A stretch of 64,000 nt of DNA, from the NCBI GenBank assembly GCA_029785825.1, contig JAFLYY010000001.1:310001-374000 (forward strand), in the 5' to 3' direction. Position numbers and translations under genes: made by a program. This DNA comes from Nitrososphaerota archaeon. GTDB taxonomy: Archaea; Thermoproteota; Nitrososphaeria; Nitrososphaerales; Gagatemarchaeaceae. Under the pieces are notes generated by a model that saw nothing but the letters and a program-made list of their open reading frames with translations, did no database searches and was not told the DNA's origin. Below, piece by piece: positions 43,704 to 51,804 of this stretch (its first letter is position 1; each line of letters begins with the position of its first letter).

Positions 43704-44366
43704 ATGGACTCCGACGATGTCACATATCGGAAGAACGTGAGGAACATGTCGGTGGTCCTCGCGGCCATAGTCCTCACCATCTTCGCCGCTCTGTTCGTCC
43801 CTCCGTACTTCGCCTCCCCCAACGTCTTCCAGACCTCCGTCTCGGTCGCCACTCCTTTCGGTTTCTCGCTGAACCTCGCTCTCAACTCCACTTCCGCATC
43901 CCCGGCGGGCGGGGTCCTCCTTACAGGATGGCTGAACAGCACGGAATCCTCGGTCAACAACGTCACGGCTTCCGTCTCCTGGGCTTTCCCCCCGACCGGC
44001 CTTTGGCTCGGAACCGACCGGTGCACAGCCGGGTGGCCCCTGGGGATAGGGGTGATGCAGGGGCACTACACCCAGGACAACTACACCCTGGGGTCCCTCC
44101 TCCCGTTCATGCAGCCGCTCGTATACTGCCCCGTTACTGCTCCGCCGCAGTTCTTCCTGCTATACCCTCACTCCTCCGAGGCGCTGGCGGTCATCGGAGG
44201 GAACCCCTTCAGATGGGTCCTGAACGATTCGCTTCCGTTCAGTTCGTCCTCCCTCGCCCCGGGCGCCCTGCGCTCTACGGTCTCTGGTTTGCCCCCTGGG
44301 GTGTACACGGCCGTCCTAGCCGACGAATGGGGGGACGTGCTTACAGCGAACTTCCGGGTGACCTGA
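43704..44366 (+). CDS. Predicted secreted/anchored protein, paralogue of the 36205 gene
   Basis: 220 residues. A cytosolic polar N terminus of about 17 residues is followed by one transmembrane helix (18-38; VVLAAIVLTIFAALFVPPYF) and a beta-rich, Asn/Ser/Thr-rich extracytoplasmic domain. PLGIGVMQGHYTQDNY and PGVYTAVLADEWGDVLTANF match the 36205 protein; two Cys (RCTAGWP, VYCPVTA) frame the first shared block in both, suggesting a disulfide. It begins 30 bases after the aminopeptidase stop. Its last bases overlap decayed sequence of the LLM pseudogene on the other strand. Confidence 0.7.
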   Translation: MDSDDVTYRKNVRNMSVVLAAIVLTIFAALFVPPYFASPNVFQTSVSVATPFGFSLNLALNSTSASPAGGVLLTGWLNSTESSVNNVTASVSWAFPPTGLWLGTDRCTAGWPLGIGVMQGHYTQDNYTLGSLLPFMQPLVYCPVTAPPQFFLLYPHSSEALAVIGGNPFRWVLNDSLPFSSSSLAPGALRSTVSGLPPGVYTAVLADEWGDVLTANFRVT

Positions 44367-44384
44367 CGCGTCGGACCTGGCGGC

Positions 44385-44583
44385 GATGAAGGAAATGGTA
44401 GTAGGCGGCTCTAACAGATGCCCGTAGGGCTACTTGGGCTCCCTGGACTCCCGGGGCATGATCACGCGGTCCGTCGCCCAGACCGAGTCGAAACCCCACC
44501 TCTTCGCAGACGCCGGAGATCTCCAGCAGCTCCCGGGCGCTGATCTTGTCGCCGTAGTCGGGGAGGCTGTAGCCGAACCTCAC
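44385..44583 (-). pseudogene. LLM-class F420-dependent oxidoreductase, truncated and frameshifted
   Basis: GTG 44583 overlaps the F420-reductase stop (GTGA). MRFGYSLPDYGDKISARELL and EISGVCEEVG are a luciferase-like monooxygenase N terminus. At the GGGG run (44494-44497) the frame is lost. One base skipped restores FDSVWATDRVIMPRESREPK, then TAG (44430-44432), then a YGHLLEPPTTISFIA remainder that still resembles the family before running into the 43704 gene. Intact LLM enzymes have about 300 residues, so this is a dead fragment of about 70. Confidence 0.8.
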
Positions 44584-45215
44584 CTGCTGCGCGCCCTTCC
44601 AGATACGAACCTCGTAGCGAGGCTCCCGGTGGCGTTCAGCCTGGCTAGGTTCAGCAGCAGTGGGGTGATGGCTTCCACGCCCCTGGCCTGGGAAAGAGGC
44701 CCTGCATTGAGCGGGCGGAGGTTCGGTATGCTCCTCACCAGCCCCGCGGCGGCTTCGAAGGTAGGTTCCGAGTCCGCAGCCACCAGGACGTCGATGGGTG
44801 CCACTTCGTCAGCGTCAAGGATGCTCCAGGGGATGTGGTTGAAGCCCGTCGCAAGCCTGCTCTCGGGGAGCAGCCTGGCGAGCTCCTCGGCGGCGGACCC
44901 TTCGCCCAAGGCGAGCTCGAAGAGCCCTCCGCTGAGCCGCATGGGGTTCACAGCCGAAACGACGAGCTTCCCCGAAAGCGCCTTCCTCAGCGGCGCGGCC
45001 AGCATCAGCGCAGGGTACGGGATGGCGAAGACGGCTGCTTCTGCCCCGTCCGACGCCTCGGCGTAGTCCGCTCCTTCCGCTCCCGGGATAGCCCCGGCAG
45101 CGTCCTTAGCCCTCGCCGGGTCCCTCGACCCGATCGTGACCCTGTTGTTACGTGAGAGCTGCCTGGCCAGGGCCTTCCCCATCTTCCCTGTGCCGCCTAT
45201 GACTGCGACCTTCAT
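44580..45215 (-). CDS. npdG: NADPH-dependent F420 reductase
   Basis: 211 residues. MKVAVIGGTGKMGKALARQL is the NADP-binding dinucleotide fold, TIGSRDPARAKDAA supplies the NADP 2'-phosphate contacts, and VSAVNPMRL and ATGFNHIPWSILD match the F420-binding region of Fno/NpdG enzymes. It interconverts NADPH and F420H2 and would feed F420 to PPOX/LLM enzymes. It overlaps the XPF gene by 4 bases (ATGA) upstream and the LLM remnant downstream, so it sits in the directon that starts with the ECF transporter. Confidence 0.93.
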   Translation of the reverse strand: MKVAVIGGTGKMGKALARQLSRNNRVTIGSRDPARAKDAAGAIPGAEGADYAEASDGAEAAVFAIPYPALMLAAPLRKALSGKLVVSAVNPMRLSGGLFELALGEGSAAEELARLLPESRLATGFNHIPWSILDADEVAPIDVLVAADSEPTFEAAAGLVRSIPNLRPLNAGPLSQARGVEAITPLLLNLARLNATGSLATRFVSGRARSR

Positions 45216-45898
45216 CCCTCAAGCCTCGCCTGGGGAGTCTCTTCCTGGCGCTTTGAATACTTCGCGTCGAGGACCTCCTTGATCTTCTCGGCCCTTCTCC
45301 ACCCGAGGCCCTGGGTCATGGCAAGCTCTCCGGACGTGAGCCCCATAACCCTCCGCGGCGTCTCATATTTCGCTAGGAGCCTCTCTGCGAGCTTCCTTCC
45401 AACCCCCGGGAGTGACGACACGAGATACAATTGCTGCCGAGGGACGTCCTTGGCCTTCAGGGACGCCACGGCCGGCATCATCGAGAGCGGCTTCGCACGC
45501 GCGTGGGCCAGGAGCTCGGCGATGGCAACCGCGGTCTCAGCCCCGTTGGCCGTATAGATCATCCTCAGACCGTAGGCCAGAGTCACGTTGGCTATCGCCC
45601 CGTAGAACGACTTCAGGTTCTTAGTCAGGGATTCCACCTCCTTGGAGTCCCCTTCGACAAGCAGGTAAGGCTTCGCGAAGCTGGCAGCCATCCTGGCCGC
45701 CTGGGAGAAGATCCGAGAGTCATACACTGACGAGACCAGGTCCCGAACCGCCTTCCTCTCCACCGCTATCTCGGGGTTGAGGACGTAGTCTCCGACGGTC
45801 AGCCTGCTGTAGTAGACGCGCACGTTGAGCTTGGCGAGCTCCTCGGGGACCCCGCTCGCCCGTTCCCTCTCGTCGGCTACCACCCTGGCGGGTATCAC
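45212..45898 (-). CDS. xpf: XPF/ERCC4-type nuclease with helix-hairpin-helix
   Basis: 228 residues. The nuclease motif GDYVLNPEIAVERKAVRDLV (GDY...ERK...D, about 36-55) follows VVADERERA, the first acidic motif. The C-terminal HhH2 domain is SLPGVGRKLAERLLAKYETP plus MTQGLGWRRAEKIKEVLD. The enzyme cuts 3'-flap and fork structures in repair. There is no helicase domain, as in crenarchaeal XPF, and no obvious PCNA-binding motif at the C terminus. It overlaps ecfT and npdG by 4 bases each, an unexpected place for a repair nuclease. Confidence 0.92.
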   Translation of the reverse strand: MIPARVVADERERASGVPEELAKLNVRVYYSRLTVGDYVLNPEIAVERKAVRDLVSSVYDSRIFSQAARMAASFAKPYLLVEGDSKEVESLTKNLKSFYGAIANVTLAYGLRMIYTANGAETAVAIAELLAHARAKPLSMMPAVASLKAKDVPRQQLYLVSSLPGVGRKLAERLLAKYETPRRVMGLTSGELAMTQGLGWRRAEKIKEVLDAKYSKRQEETPQARLEG

Positions 45899-46641
45899 GG
45901 GAAGTGGAGGGGGAGGATGTAATAAAAGGAGTAGGCGGCGAGCGCGAAGACCAGGACTGCCGCTGCGCCTACAGCGACGTCCCGCCTTCCGGCTCGGTAC
46001 GCCACCAGCGACGTCGGCCTCGGCACTGCTCCGTATGCCCTGGACTCCATGGCCTCGGCCAGCTCCCCGCTCCTCACCACCGAGTTCACCACCAGGGGTA
46101 TCAAGATCGGTATCATGTTCCTCACCCTCTTCAGGATGTTCCCTTTCTCGAGCTCGAGCCCCCTGGACTTCTGCGCGTCCATGATCTGAATCGTGTCTAG
46201 CATCATGACTGGTATGAACCTCACGGCGGTCACAAAGGCGAAGACGACGTCCCTGGGGAACCGGAACGTCTTCATCACCTGCTCGAGCTCGTCCGGTGAG
46301 GTGGTGATGAAGAACAAGCTCGTCGACACCACTATGGCCACGAACCGGGTGGCATACAGGGTGGACGAGGCCAGGTCCCTCGTAGCCAGCATGTTGACGC
46401 CGAAGATGAACGCCGAGAAGAGAGCTGTGAACGCCATGGTCCTGAGGACCCTCTTCAGCACCGTGGCGACGGCGGCCACAGCCACCATGATGGCGATGAC
46501 GATGACCATCTCGTAGACCGCCTTTACGAGGAAGGTAGCGACGAACATCAGCAGGGAGATCAGGAGCTTGACCCTGGGGTCGAGCCTGTGATAGGCAGAT
46601 GTCCCCCTCCTAAAGATGAACCCCCCGCTTATCCACATCAT
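45895..46641 (-). CDS. ecfT: ECF transporter transmembrane (T) component
   Basis: About 248 residues from ATG 46641, whose first bases overlap the upstream ATPase stop (ATGA); the GTG at 46665 is less likely. Five or six membrane helices. The coupling motifs DAQKSRGLELEKGN and ELAEAMESRAYGAV correspond to the two Ala-Arg-Gly-type motifs that contact the ATPases. It couples ATP hydrolysis to the S component at 48320, probably for riboflavin. Confidence 0.9.
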   Translation of the reverse strand: MMWISGGFIFRRGTSAYHRLDPRVKLLISLLMFVATFLVKAVYEMVIVIAIMVAVAAVATVLKRVLRTMAFTALFSAFIFGVNMLATRDLASSTLYATRFVAIVVSTSLFFITTSPDELEQVMKTFRFPRDVVFAFVTAVRFIPVMMLDTIQIMDAQKSRGLELEKGNILKRVRNMIPILIPLVVNSVVRSGELAEAMESRAYGAVPRPTSLVAYRAGRRDVAVGAAAVLVFALAAYSFYYILPLHFP

Positions 46642-47450
46642 GGCCGCATCCCCCCTCCCACCCACCGCCGCGCCTCCAGAGGATCCACGAATGGTTCCTT
46701 TGGCCCCTGGCCGAGCCAGTGGTGGAACTCCACCAGCTGCGGCTGGGCCACCCTCGCCGACTCGAGCAGCCCCCTATCTTGCATCACCTCCGAGGCCGGT
46801 CCATCTCCCACAACCTTCCCCCCCTTCATGACCACCACCCTGGGCTGAATCGGCCAGAGGAATTCGATGTCGTGGGAGACCACCACCACAGTCTTGCCTG
46901 TCGACCGGAGCATCCGTATGGTTCCGGCGAGCTTCTCCTTCTGGATGGAGTCCTGCCCGACCGTCGGCTCGTCCAGTATCACCACCTGGGGGTCCCAGGC
47001 GAGGATGCACGCGAGGGTGAGTCTCTTCTTCTCGCCCCCGCTGAGCACCAGCGGAGACGACTTCCTGTACTCCTCGAGCCCGAAGAGCTCCAGCCCCCAG
47101 GACACCCTGTTCTCCACCAGGTCCGGCGAGAACCCGAAGTTCCTGAGGGCGAACGACATCTCTTCCTCTACGGTCTCGGAGAAGAGCTGATGGTCCGGGT
47201 TCTGGAACGCCACCCCCACCTTCCTCGAGAGCTGGGCCGTGCTGGAAGACCTCGTGTCCGCCCCGTCCACGAGAACCCTCCCCGACGCCGGCTTTAGCAG
47301 CCCGGTCACGTGCTTCACAAGTGTCGTCTTTCCGGCACCGTTCTCGCCCACGATCGCCACTGTCTCCCCGGCTCCGACCTCGAGGGTGACCCCGTCCAGG
47401 GCCCTGACCCCGTTCTGATGGACGAACGTTACGTCATCGAACCGGATCAT
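46638..47450 (-). CDS. ecfA: ECF transporter ATPase (second)
   Basis: 270 residues. Walker A AIVGENGAGKTTLVKHVTGL (about 33-52), Q-loop FQNPDHQLFSETVEEE, signature VLSGGEKKRLTLAC and Walker B VVILDEPTVGQDS are intact. EcfA-type Q-helix FSETVEEEMSFALRNFG is visible. It pairs with the ATPase at 47447, whose stop overlaps its start by 4 bases. Confidence 0.92.
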   Translation of the reverse strand: MIRFDDVTFVHQNGVRALDGVTLEVGAGETVAIVGENGAGKTTLVKHVTGLLKPASGRVLVDGADTRSSSTAQLSRKVGVAFQNPDHQLFSETVEEEMSFALRNFGFSPDLVENRVSWGLELFGLEEYRKSSPLVLSGGEKKRLTLACILAWDPQVVILDEPTVGQDSIQKEKLAGTIRMLRSTGKTVVVVSHDIEFLWPIQPRVVVMKGGKVVGDGPASEVMQDRGLLESARVAQPQLVEFHHWLGQGPKEPFVDPLEARRWVGGGMRP

Positions 47451-48292
47451 CCGAGGGCGCCCCTCACAGCCGTAGCGAGCTCCTGAGGCGACATCAGGTG
47501 GTCCCCGCGCACGGCGCCGTCGTCGGTGAGCATCTTCTGCACCTTCGTCACAGCGGGGACGGAGACCCCGTAGCTCTCCGCCTCGTCGCCGAAAAGCACT
47601 TCATATGGGGACCCTTCAATGACCTTCCTCCCTGCGCTCATCACGACCAGCCTGTCCGCGTGCTTCACCAGCAGGTCCAGCCTGTGCTCTACGACCACGA
47701 ATGTGGTCCCGAACTCCTTCCTCAGCTTCTCGACCAGCTCGACCAGCTCGGAGGCTGTCTTTGGGTCCAACAGGGACGTAGGCTCGTCAAGGATGACCAG
47801 CCTCGGCCTCATGGCCAGCACCCCCGCCAGGGCCACCCTCTGCTTCTGGCCGTCAGACAGTTCGTGGGGGGCGCGCTGGGCGAGGCTGGAGATGCCCAGG
47901 AGGCTGACGGCCTCGTCGACCCTCTTTCTCATCTCCGCTCTCGGGACCCCCAGGTTCTCGAGGCCGAACGCCACGTCCCTCTCGACGCTGAACATGAAGA
48001 TCTGGTTCTCAGGGTTCTGAAAGAGGAACCCGACAGTCTGGGCGAGGTCGCGCATGCTGGACCCTCTGACGCTCGTCCCAGCGACGAGGACGTCCCCGGA
48101 ATAATCTCCGCTGTACATGTGGGGGATAAGTCCGTTGACGGTCCTGAGGAGGGTGGACTTCCCGCACCCCGATGGGCCCGCCAGGACTACTATCTCTCCC
48201 TCGGGGATCTCGAGATCGAAGTCCGAGACCGCCTTCCTCGGAGAGTCAGGGTACTTGAAACTCAGCCCGTCTATCTTGAGGATCTCAGCCAT
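47447..48292 (-). CDS. ecfA: ECF transporter ATPase (first)
   Basis: 281 residues. Walker A VLAGPSGCGKSTLLRTVNGL (about 34-53), Q-loop FQNPENQIFMFSVERDVAFG, signature ELSDGQKQRVALAGVLA (Ser-Asp-Gly instead of SGG) and Walker B LVILDEPTSLLDP are present. A C-terminal extension of about 45 residues is typical of EcfA. It starts 27 bases after the S-component stop. Confidence 0.92.
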   Translation of the reverse strand: MAEILKIDGLSFKYPDSPRKAVSDFDLEIPEGEIVVLAGPSGCGKSTLLRTVNGLIPHMYSGDYSGDVLVAGTSVRGSSMRDLAQTVGFLFQNPENQIFMFSVERDVAFGLENLGVPRAEMRKRVDEAVSLLGISSLAQRAPHELSDGQKQRVALAGVLAMRPRLVILDEPTSLLDPKTASELVELVEKLRKEFGTTFVVVEHRLDLLVKHADRLVVMSAGRKVIEGSPYEVLFGDEAESYGVSVPAVTKVQKMLTDDGAVRGDHLMSPQELATAVRGALG

Positions 48293-48319
48293 CCCGTCAC
48301 CCTTGGGTCTCGGAGGCGC

Positions 48320-49027
48320 TCAGTGAGAGGGCGCCCTGTCCGCCAGCTTCCCCTGGGGTGCTCCCCCGTCGTTGACCATGGAGGCGAACCAGGGGGTCCG
48401 CCCCGCGAGCCTCAGGCGCGGGATGGCGGGGACCCTGATGACAAGATACGACACCGCCATAACCATGACGAGCTGGACCACGTTGAACAACGCCGTGAAC
48501 GCGAGGACCACGACCAGGACGTCCGAACCCGTGAGTGGGACCCCTATGGCCGCGAACGGGGCGCGGAGGAACCCCTCGATTGCGGGGAGCCCGTAGAGGA
48601 AAGCGATGAGATAGAAGTTGGGGACTGTCATCACCGCCGCCCTGAGCAAGCACCCCATGGCGGTGCTCCACCCCGTCAGCCTGGACAGGGTCGCCCCTCC
48701 GCGGGCCGCGATTCTGGCGCCCAACCAGAGCCCCGCGACGGTCGAAACCAGAGCGAACAGCTTCAGCAGCGGGCCCACCGGAATCGCCTGACCGAACACC
48801 ATCAGGCCTGCGAACTCGACCACCGAAGAGACTAGGGCTGGAACCGGCCCGAAAATGAAGAAAGCGAGGATGATGGCCACCTCCCCCACGTCGAACTGGA
48901 GGTACGGGATGAGAGGGAAGTTCAGTCCCAGGGCCTGGGATGCGCCCGCGAGCAGGATGGCGAGAGCGCTGAAAACGGCGCTCCCGGCTATCGACGTCGT
49001 GTCTAGCCGGCCCCTGGTGCTCTGCAC
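48320..49027 (-). CDS. ECF transporter substrate-binding (S) component, riboflavin-type
   Basis: 235 residues from GTG 49027. Six membrane helices. NFPLIPYLQFDVGEVAIILA near residue 40 matches the RibU/ECF-S pattern in which a strand before helix 2 holds an Asp, and FIFGPVPALVSSVVEFAG follows. Riboflavin specificity is inferred mainly from the divergent RbkR riboflavin regulator-kinase 60 bases away. A minus-strand TATA-like TTAAAAGAT (about 49047-49055) fits a leaderless GTG start. Confidence 0.85.
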   Translation of the reverse strand: MQSTRGRLDTTSIAGSAVFSALAILLAGASQALGLNFPLIPYLQFDVGEVAIILAFFIFGPVPALVSSVVEFAGLMVFGQAIPVGPLLKLFALVSTVAGLWLGARIAARGGATLSRLTGWSTAMGCLLRAAVMTVPNFYLIAFLYGLPAIEGFLRAPFAAIGVPLTGSDVLVVVLAFTALFNVVQLVMVMAVSYLVIRVPAIPRLRLAGRTPWFASMVNDGGAPQGKLADRAPSH

Positions 49028-49062
49028 GCTCGAGCGCCGAAGGAGTTAATCTTTTAACCGTT

Positions 49063-49074
49063 TGGTAGCTACCA
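49063..49074. promoter_or_regulatory. Candidate RbkR operator (12-base palindrome)
   Basis: TGGTAGCTACCA is a perfect 12-base palindrome between the S-component gene and rbkR. It lies between the likely rbkR TATA (CTTTTAAC, 49051-49058) and its ATG (49087), and directly behind the minus-strand TATA of the transporter, so binding would block both. RbkR proteins are known to repress riboflavin genes; the site itself is read from sequence only. Confidence 0.55.
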
Positions 49075-49086
49075 TCCTACTTGTAG

Positions 49087-49797
49087 ATGAAAAGGCGCGG
49101 GAAGTCGGGGGCGGAGCGCCTCACCACCCTCCTTCACCTGGTCAAGCTCGGGGCGGTAGGGTCCTTCGCCATGGTGCCCACGCGGAGGCTGGGGGACTCG
49201 ATTGGGCTCAGCCAGCAGGCCGCCTCCCTCAGGCTTGCCGACCTCGAAACTGCGGGGCTGGTCGAAAGGGCTCGCCGCGGGCGCGGGGCAGCCGTAAGAC
49301 TGACCGAGTCGGGGCTGGACGCGGTAGAGACCTTCTTGGCCGAAGCCGGAGCCAACCTCGGCCGGGGGAAAGCTCAGCTGGAGTTCAGGGGGGCCGTCTT
49401 CAGCGGTCTGAAGGAAGGCGCCTACTACGTCTCGCTCGAGGGCTACGCCCCAGGGTTCTCCAGTGCCCTCGGGTTCGTCCCCTTCCCCGGGACTCTGAAC
49501 CTCCGCCTGACCAGCCAGGCGATGGTGGAACAGCGCCGACGTCTGGACCTCATGAGGGGGGTGGAGATACCAGGCTTCGCCGACGGCAGGAGGTCTTATG
49601 GTCCGGTCAAGTGCTTCAGGGCGAGGGTCGGCGGGAGGCGGCCGGCCGGAGTCCTCGTGATCGAGAGGACCCACTATGACAGCTCTGTCCTCGAGGTGGT
49701 CTCCCCGGTCGGCCTGAGGAGGTCGCTGGGGCTGAAGGACGGCGACGAGTGCTCTGTCACCGTCTATCTCGGCGAAGGCTGGGTGCGTCGACGGTGA
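49087..49797 (+). CDS. rbkR: RbkR: riboflavin-responsive regulator fused to CTP-dependent riboflavin kinase
   Basis: 236 residues. An N-terminal winged helix (about 8-85; RLGDSIGLSQQAASLRLADL) is joined to an archaeal CTP-dependent riboflavin kinase domain (about 97-235): AVFSGLKEGAYYVSLEGYAP, PFPGTLNLRL, THYDSSVLEVVSPVGLRRSL, GLKDGDECSVTV. RbkR proteins make FMN and repress riboflavin synthesis or uptake genes. It is divergent from the riboflavin-type ECF operon. Its 3' end overlaps by 41 bases the convergent stand-alone riboflavin kinase, which is its own paralogue. Confidence 0.93.
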   Translation: MKRRGKSGAERLTTLLHLVKLGAVGSFAMVPTRRLGDSIGLSQQAASLRLADLETAGLVERARRGRGAAVRLTESGLDAVETFLAEAGANLGRGKAQLEFRGAVFSGLKEGAYYVSLEGYAPGFSSALGFVPFPGTLNLRLTSQAMVEQRRRLDLMRGVEIPGFADGRRSYGPVKCFRARVGGRRPAGVLVIERTHYDSSVLEVVSPVGLRRSLGLKDGDECSVTVYLGEGWVRRR

Positions 49798-50179
49798 ACG
49801 ACACGACGTCCCCGTCGGCCAGGCCCAGCTTCCCTCTGAGGAACGCGGGCGAGATCAGCTCTGCGACCGTCTCGTTATAGTAGGTCACGTCTATGAAGAG
49901 CAGCGTGATCTTCTCCCCCATCAGCTCCCCGTCGTAGCACGTCAGGGAGCTGAAAGACTCCCCCCCGAGGTTGAACCCGTCTACTTTGACCCCGTCCCCC
50001 GACCGCAGATCCCTGAGCCTTTCGATGGTCCCAGGCTCTTCCAGCTTCAGGTTCAGGGTCCCAGGGTAGGGGGCGTATCCGAGGCGCTCGGCGAACCTCC
50101 TCTGGTACTCTGGGTGCCCCACGTAGTACTTCCCCTTCCCCATCCCGCTGAAGACCCTCCCGGTCGCTACGACGCGCAT
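49757..50179 (-). CDS. ribK: Stand-alone CTP-dependent riboflavin kinase
   Basis: 140 residues, only the kinase domain: TGRVFSGMGKGKYYVGHPEY, PYPGTLNLKLEEP, TYYNETVAELISPAFLRGKL, GLADGDVVSF. These align with the kinase half of RbkR, and the CTP-binding glycines and the PGTLNLKL motif are conserved, so both should be active. It phosphorylates riboflavin to FMN. A minus-strand TATA-like CTTTTTATCC (50201-50210) is about 26 bases before the ATG and is shared with the divergent IPP isomerase. Confidence 0.92.
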   Translation of the reverse strand: MRVVATGRVFSGMGKGKYYVGHPEYQRRFAERLGYAPYPGTLNLKLEEPGTIERLRDLRSGDGVKVDGFNLGGESFSSLTCYDGELMGEKITLLFIDVTYYNETVAELISPAFLRGKLGLADGDVVSFTVDAPSLRRDRR

Positions 50180-50200
50180 CTCCTAAGGCGCTTCCAGGGC

Positions 50201-50250
50201 GGGGATAAAAAGCAACGATGGGCTTAACTAGAATCTTCCCGGCTAGGAGG
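50201..50250. promoter_or_regulatory. Shared TATA and Shine-Dalgarno deciding the IDI start
   Basis: GGATAAAAAG (50201-50210, read either way) is positioned for ribK (minus) and idi (plus). A plus-strand start near 50231 would fall downstream of the first in-frame ATG (50218). AGGAGG at 50245-50250 lies 6 bases before ATG 50257, making that the idi start. Confidence 0.6.
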
Positions 50251-50256
50251 AAGGGA

Positions 50257-50790
50257 ATGGCCGACAAGGAGATACTCATACTTGTGGACGACGAAGACAA
50301 CGAGCTCGGCACCGACACCAGGGAGAACTGCCACGCCGGGAATGGGAGGCGCCACAGAGCCTACACTGCCTTCCTCTTCCACAACGGCAAGATGCTCCTT
50401 CAGCAGAGGAGCGGGAAGAAGCTGCTCTGGCCCGGGGCCTGGGACGTCTCTTACACGAGCCACGTCTTTCCGGGGGAGAGCTACCAGCAGGCCGCGTCCC
50501 GTCGGGCGCAGCAGGAGCTGAAAGCCACGGTGGGGCCGCTGACCGACGTGCACTCGTTCGTGTACTTCGCACCGCAGGGGGCGAACGCGGAAAACGAGTT
50601 CTGCCGGGTCCTCATCGGTGACTTCGACGGGAAGGTCACGCCTAATCCGGAGGAGATGGCCGCAGTCAAGTGGGCCACGGTCCCGGAGGTCTCGGCCGAC
50701 CTCAAGGCGCACCCAGGCTCCTACACCCCGTGGTTCAAGCTGTCTTTCGAGGGGTTCCTGAAGAGCCCGGCGGCTCGCAGGTACGTCTAG
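50257..50790 (+). CDS. idi: Isopentenyl-diphosphate delta-isomerase, type I
   Basis: 177 residues from ATG 50257. Type I IDI signatures: ENCHAGNGRRHRAYTAFLFH (the CH...RHRAF metal-binding region, with the catalytic Cys replaced in context by CHAG), WDVSYTSHVFPGESYQQAAS and a Nudix-like RRAQQELKATVG. It converts IPP to DMAPP to prime isoprenoid lipids. Many archaea use the type II enzyme instead, so this may have been acquired. It is divergent from ribK. Confidence 0.9.
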   Translation: MADKEILILVDDEDNELGTDTRENCHAGNGRRHRAYTAFLFHNGKMLLQQRSGKKLLWPGAWDVSYTSHVFPGESYQQAASRRAQQELKATVGPLTDVHSFVYFAPQGANAENEFCRVLIGDFDGKVTPNPEEMAAVKWATVPEVSADLKAHPGSYTPWFKLSFEGFLKSPAARRYV

Positions 50791-51791
50791 TCCAGCTTCC
50801 TGACTTCGCCCAGGAGCTCCCCGACCCTCTTCATCGTCGCCTCCACGGTCTCGTCCTCCTCCGTCTTCGTGGAGAAGGATGCCGCCGTAGGGTGCCCCCC
50901 GCCGTGCCCTCCGAGCCTGGACGCCATCTCCTCGGCCACCTTCGTCCCGAGGTTCACCCCCGTCCGGTCGAGGAACCTCTGCGTCGACCTGAGGCTCACC
51001 CGGGTCTCACCGTCTGATTCGCCTCCCACCACCGCCAGATCGGCGCCGAGGTATACGAGAGCCCTGGCGACGTGCGCCTGAAAAGACCCGATGTGGCTGG
51101 ACGCCACCACCCACTCCCCGGCCTTGTTGATGGAGAGCCTCTGGGCCCCCTTCAGCTTCGCTAGGACCTCCCCGTAATCAGGCTCAGAGCGAAGCTCCTT
51201 CCTTGCCAGGGCCAGATCCGCCCCCATGTCCATGAGCTTCACTGCGACCCTGAGCCCCGAGGGGCTGGCGATGGCCAGGTGAGACGAGTCGAAGAGGAGC
51301 GCCTCCAGCAGGGCCTGCGCCGACTCCGCGTCAGGCTTCGCGCCGGCCCCCTCGTATATCCCGAAGACCACCTCGGCCGCCGAGGTCGCAGCCTCGTTGA
51401 CCACGGCCCTGTCATAGAGCCTGGTCGCTCGGGCGGGGTGGTGGTCCACCAGCACCCTGACCCCTGCGCTCGACGCCATCTTCCCCTTCCAGTCGCCCAG
51501 GAGTTCCTCGTCACCCACGTCCACGGCCACATAGAGGTCGAAGTCGCCATCCCCCTTCACCGCCGCGGCGTGCTTGAACCTGACGCTCAGCTTCTGGGTG
51601 AGGGTGGTCATCCCCCCAGGAGTCCCGATGACGACTTCGCACCCGGGGGCGAGGGACTCTATCAGGCGGGCGATGGCGAAAGCCGAGAGATAGGAGTCGG
51701 CGTCGGCGTTCCTGTGGCAGACGACTGCCGCCCTGTGGAGCGTTCCGATTTCGGCGAACGGGAACCCTTTCGGCCCCGCGTCAAGAGTCAA
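50787..51791 (-). CDS. DHH-family phosphoesterase
   Basis: 334 residues from TTG 51791. DHH motifs: AVVCHRNADADSYLSA, DLYVAVDVGDEE, VLVDHHPA, and the DHHA1 ending LGGHGGGHPTAASFSTKTEE. Archaeal relatives act as exonucleases or nano-RNases on short nucleic acids. It is the last gene of the exosome superoperon (13 bases after prefoldin beta), which suggests a role in RNA end-processing. It converges with idi, overlapping by 4 bases. Confidence 0.9.
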   Translation of the reverse strand: MTLDAGPKGFPFAEIGTLHRAAVVCHRNADADSYLSAFAIARLIESLAPGCEVVIGTPGGMTTLTQKLSVRFKHAAAVKGDGDFDLYVAVDVGDEELLGDWKGKMASSAGVRVLVDHHPARATRLYDRAVVNEAATSAAEVVFGIYEGAGAKPDAESAQALLEALLFDSSHLAIASPSGLRVAVKLMDMGADLALARKELRSEPDYGEVLAKLKGAQRLSINKAGEWVVASSHIGSFQAHVARALVYLGADLAVVGGESDGETRVSLRSTQRFLDRTGVNLGTKVAEEMASRLGGHGGGHPTAASFSTKTEEDETVEATMKRVGELLGEVRKLD

Positions 51792-51804
51792 CGGCGGCCA
51801 CAGC

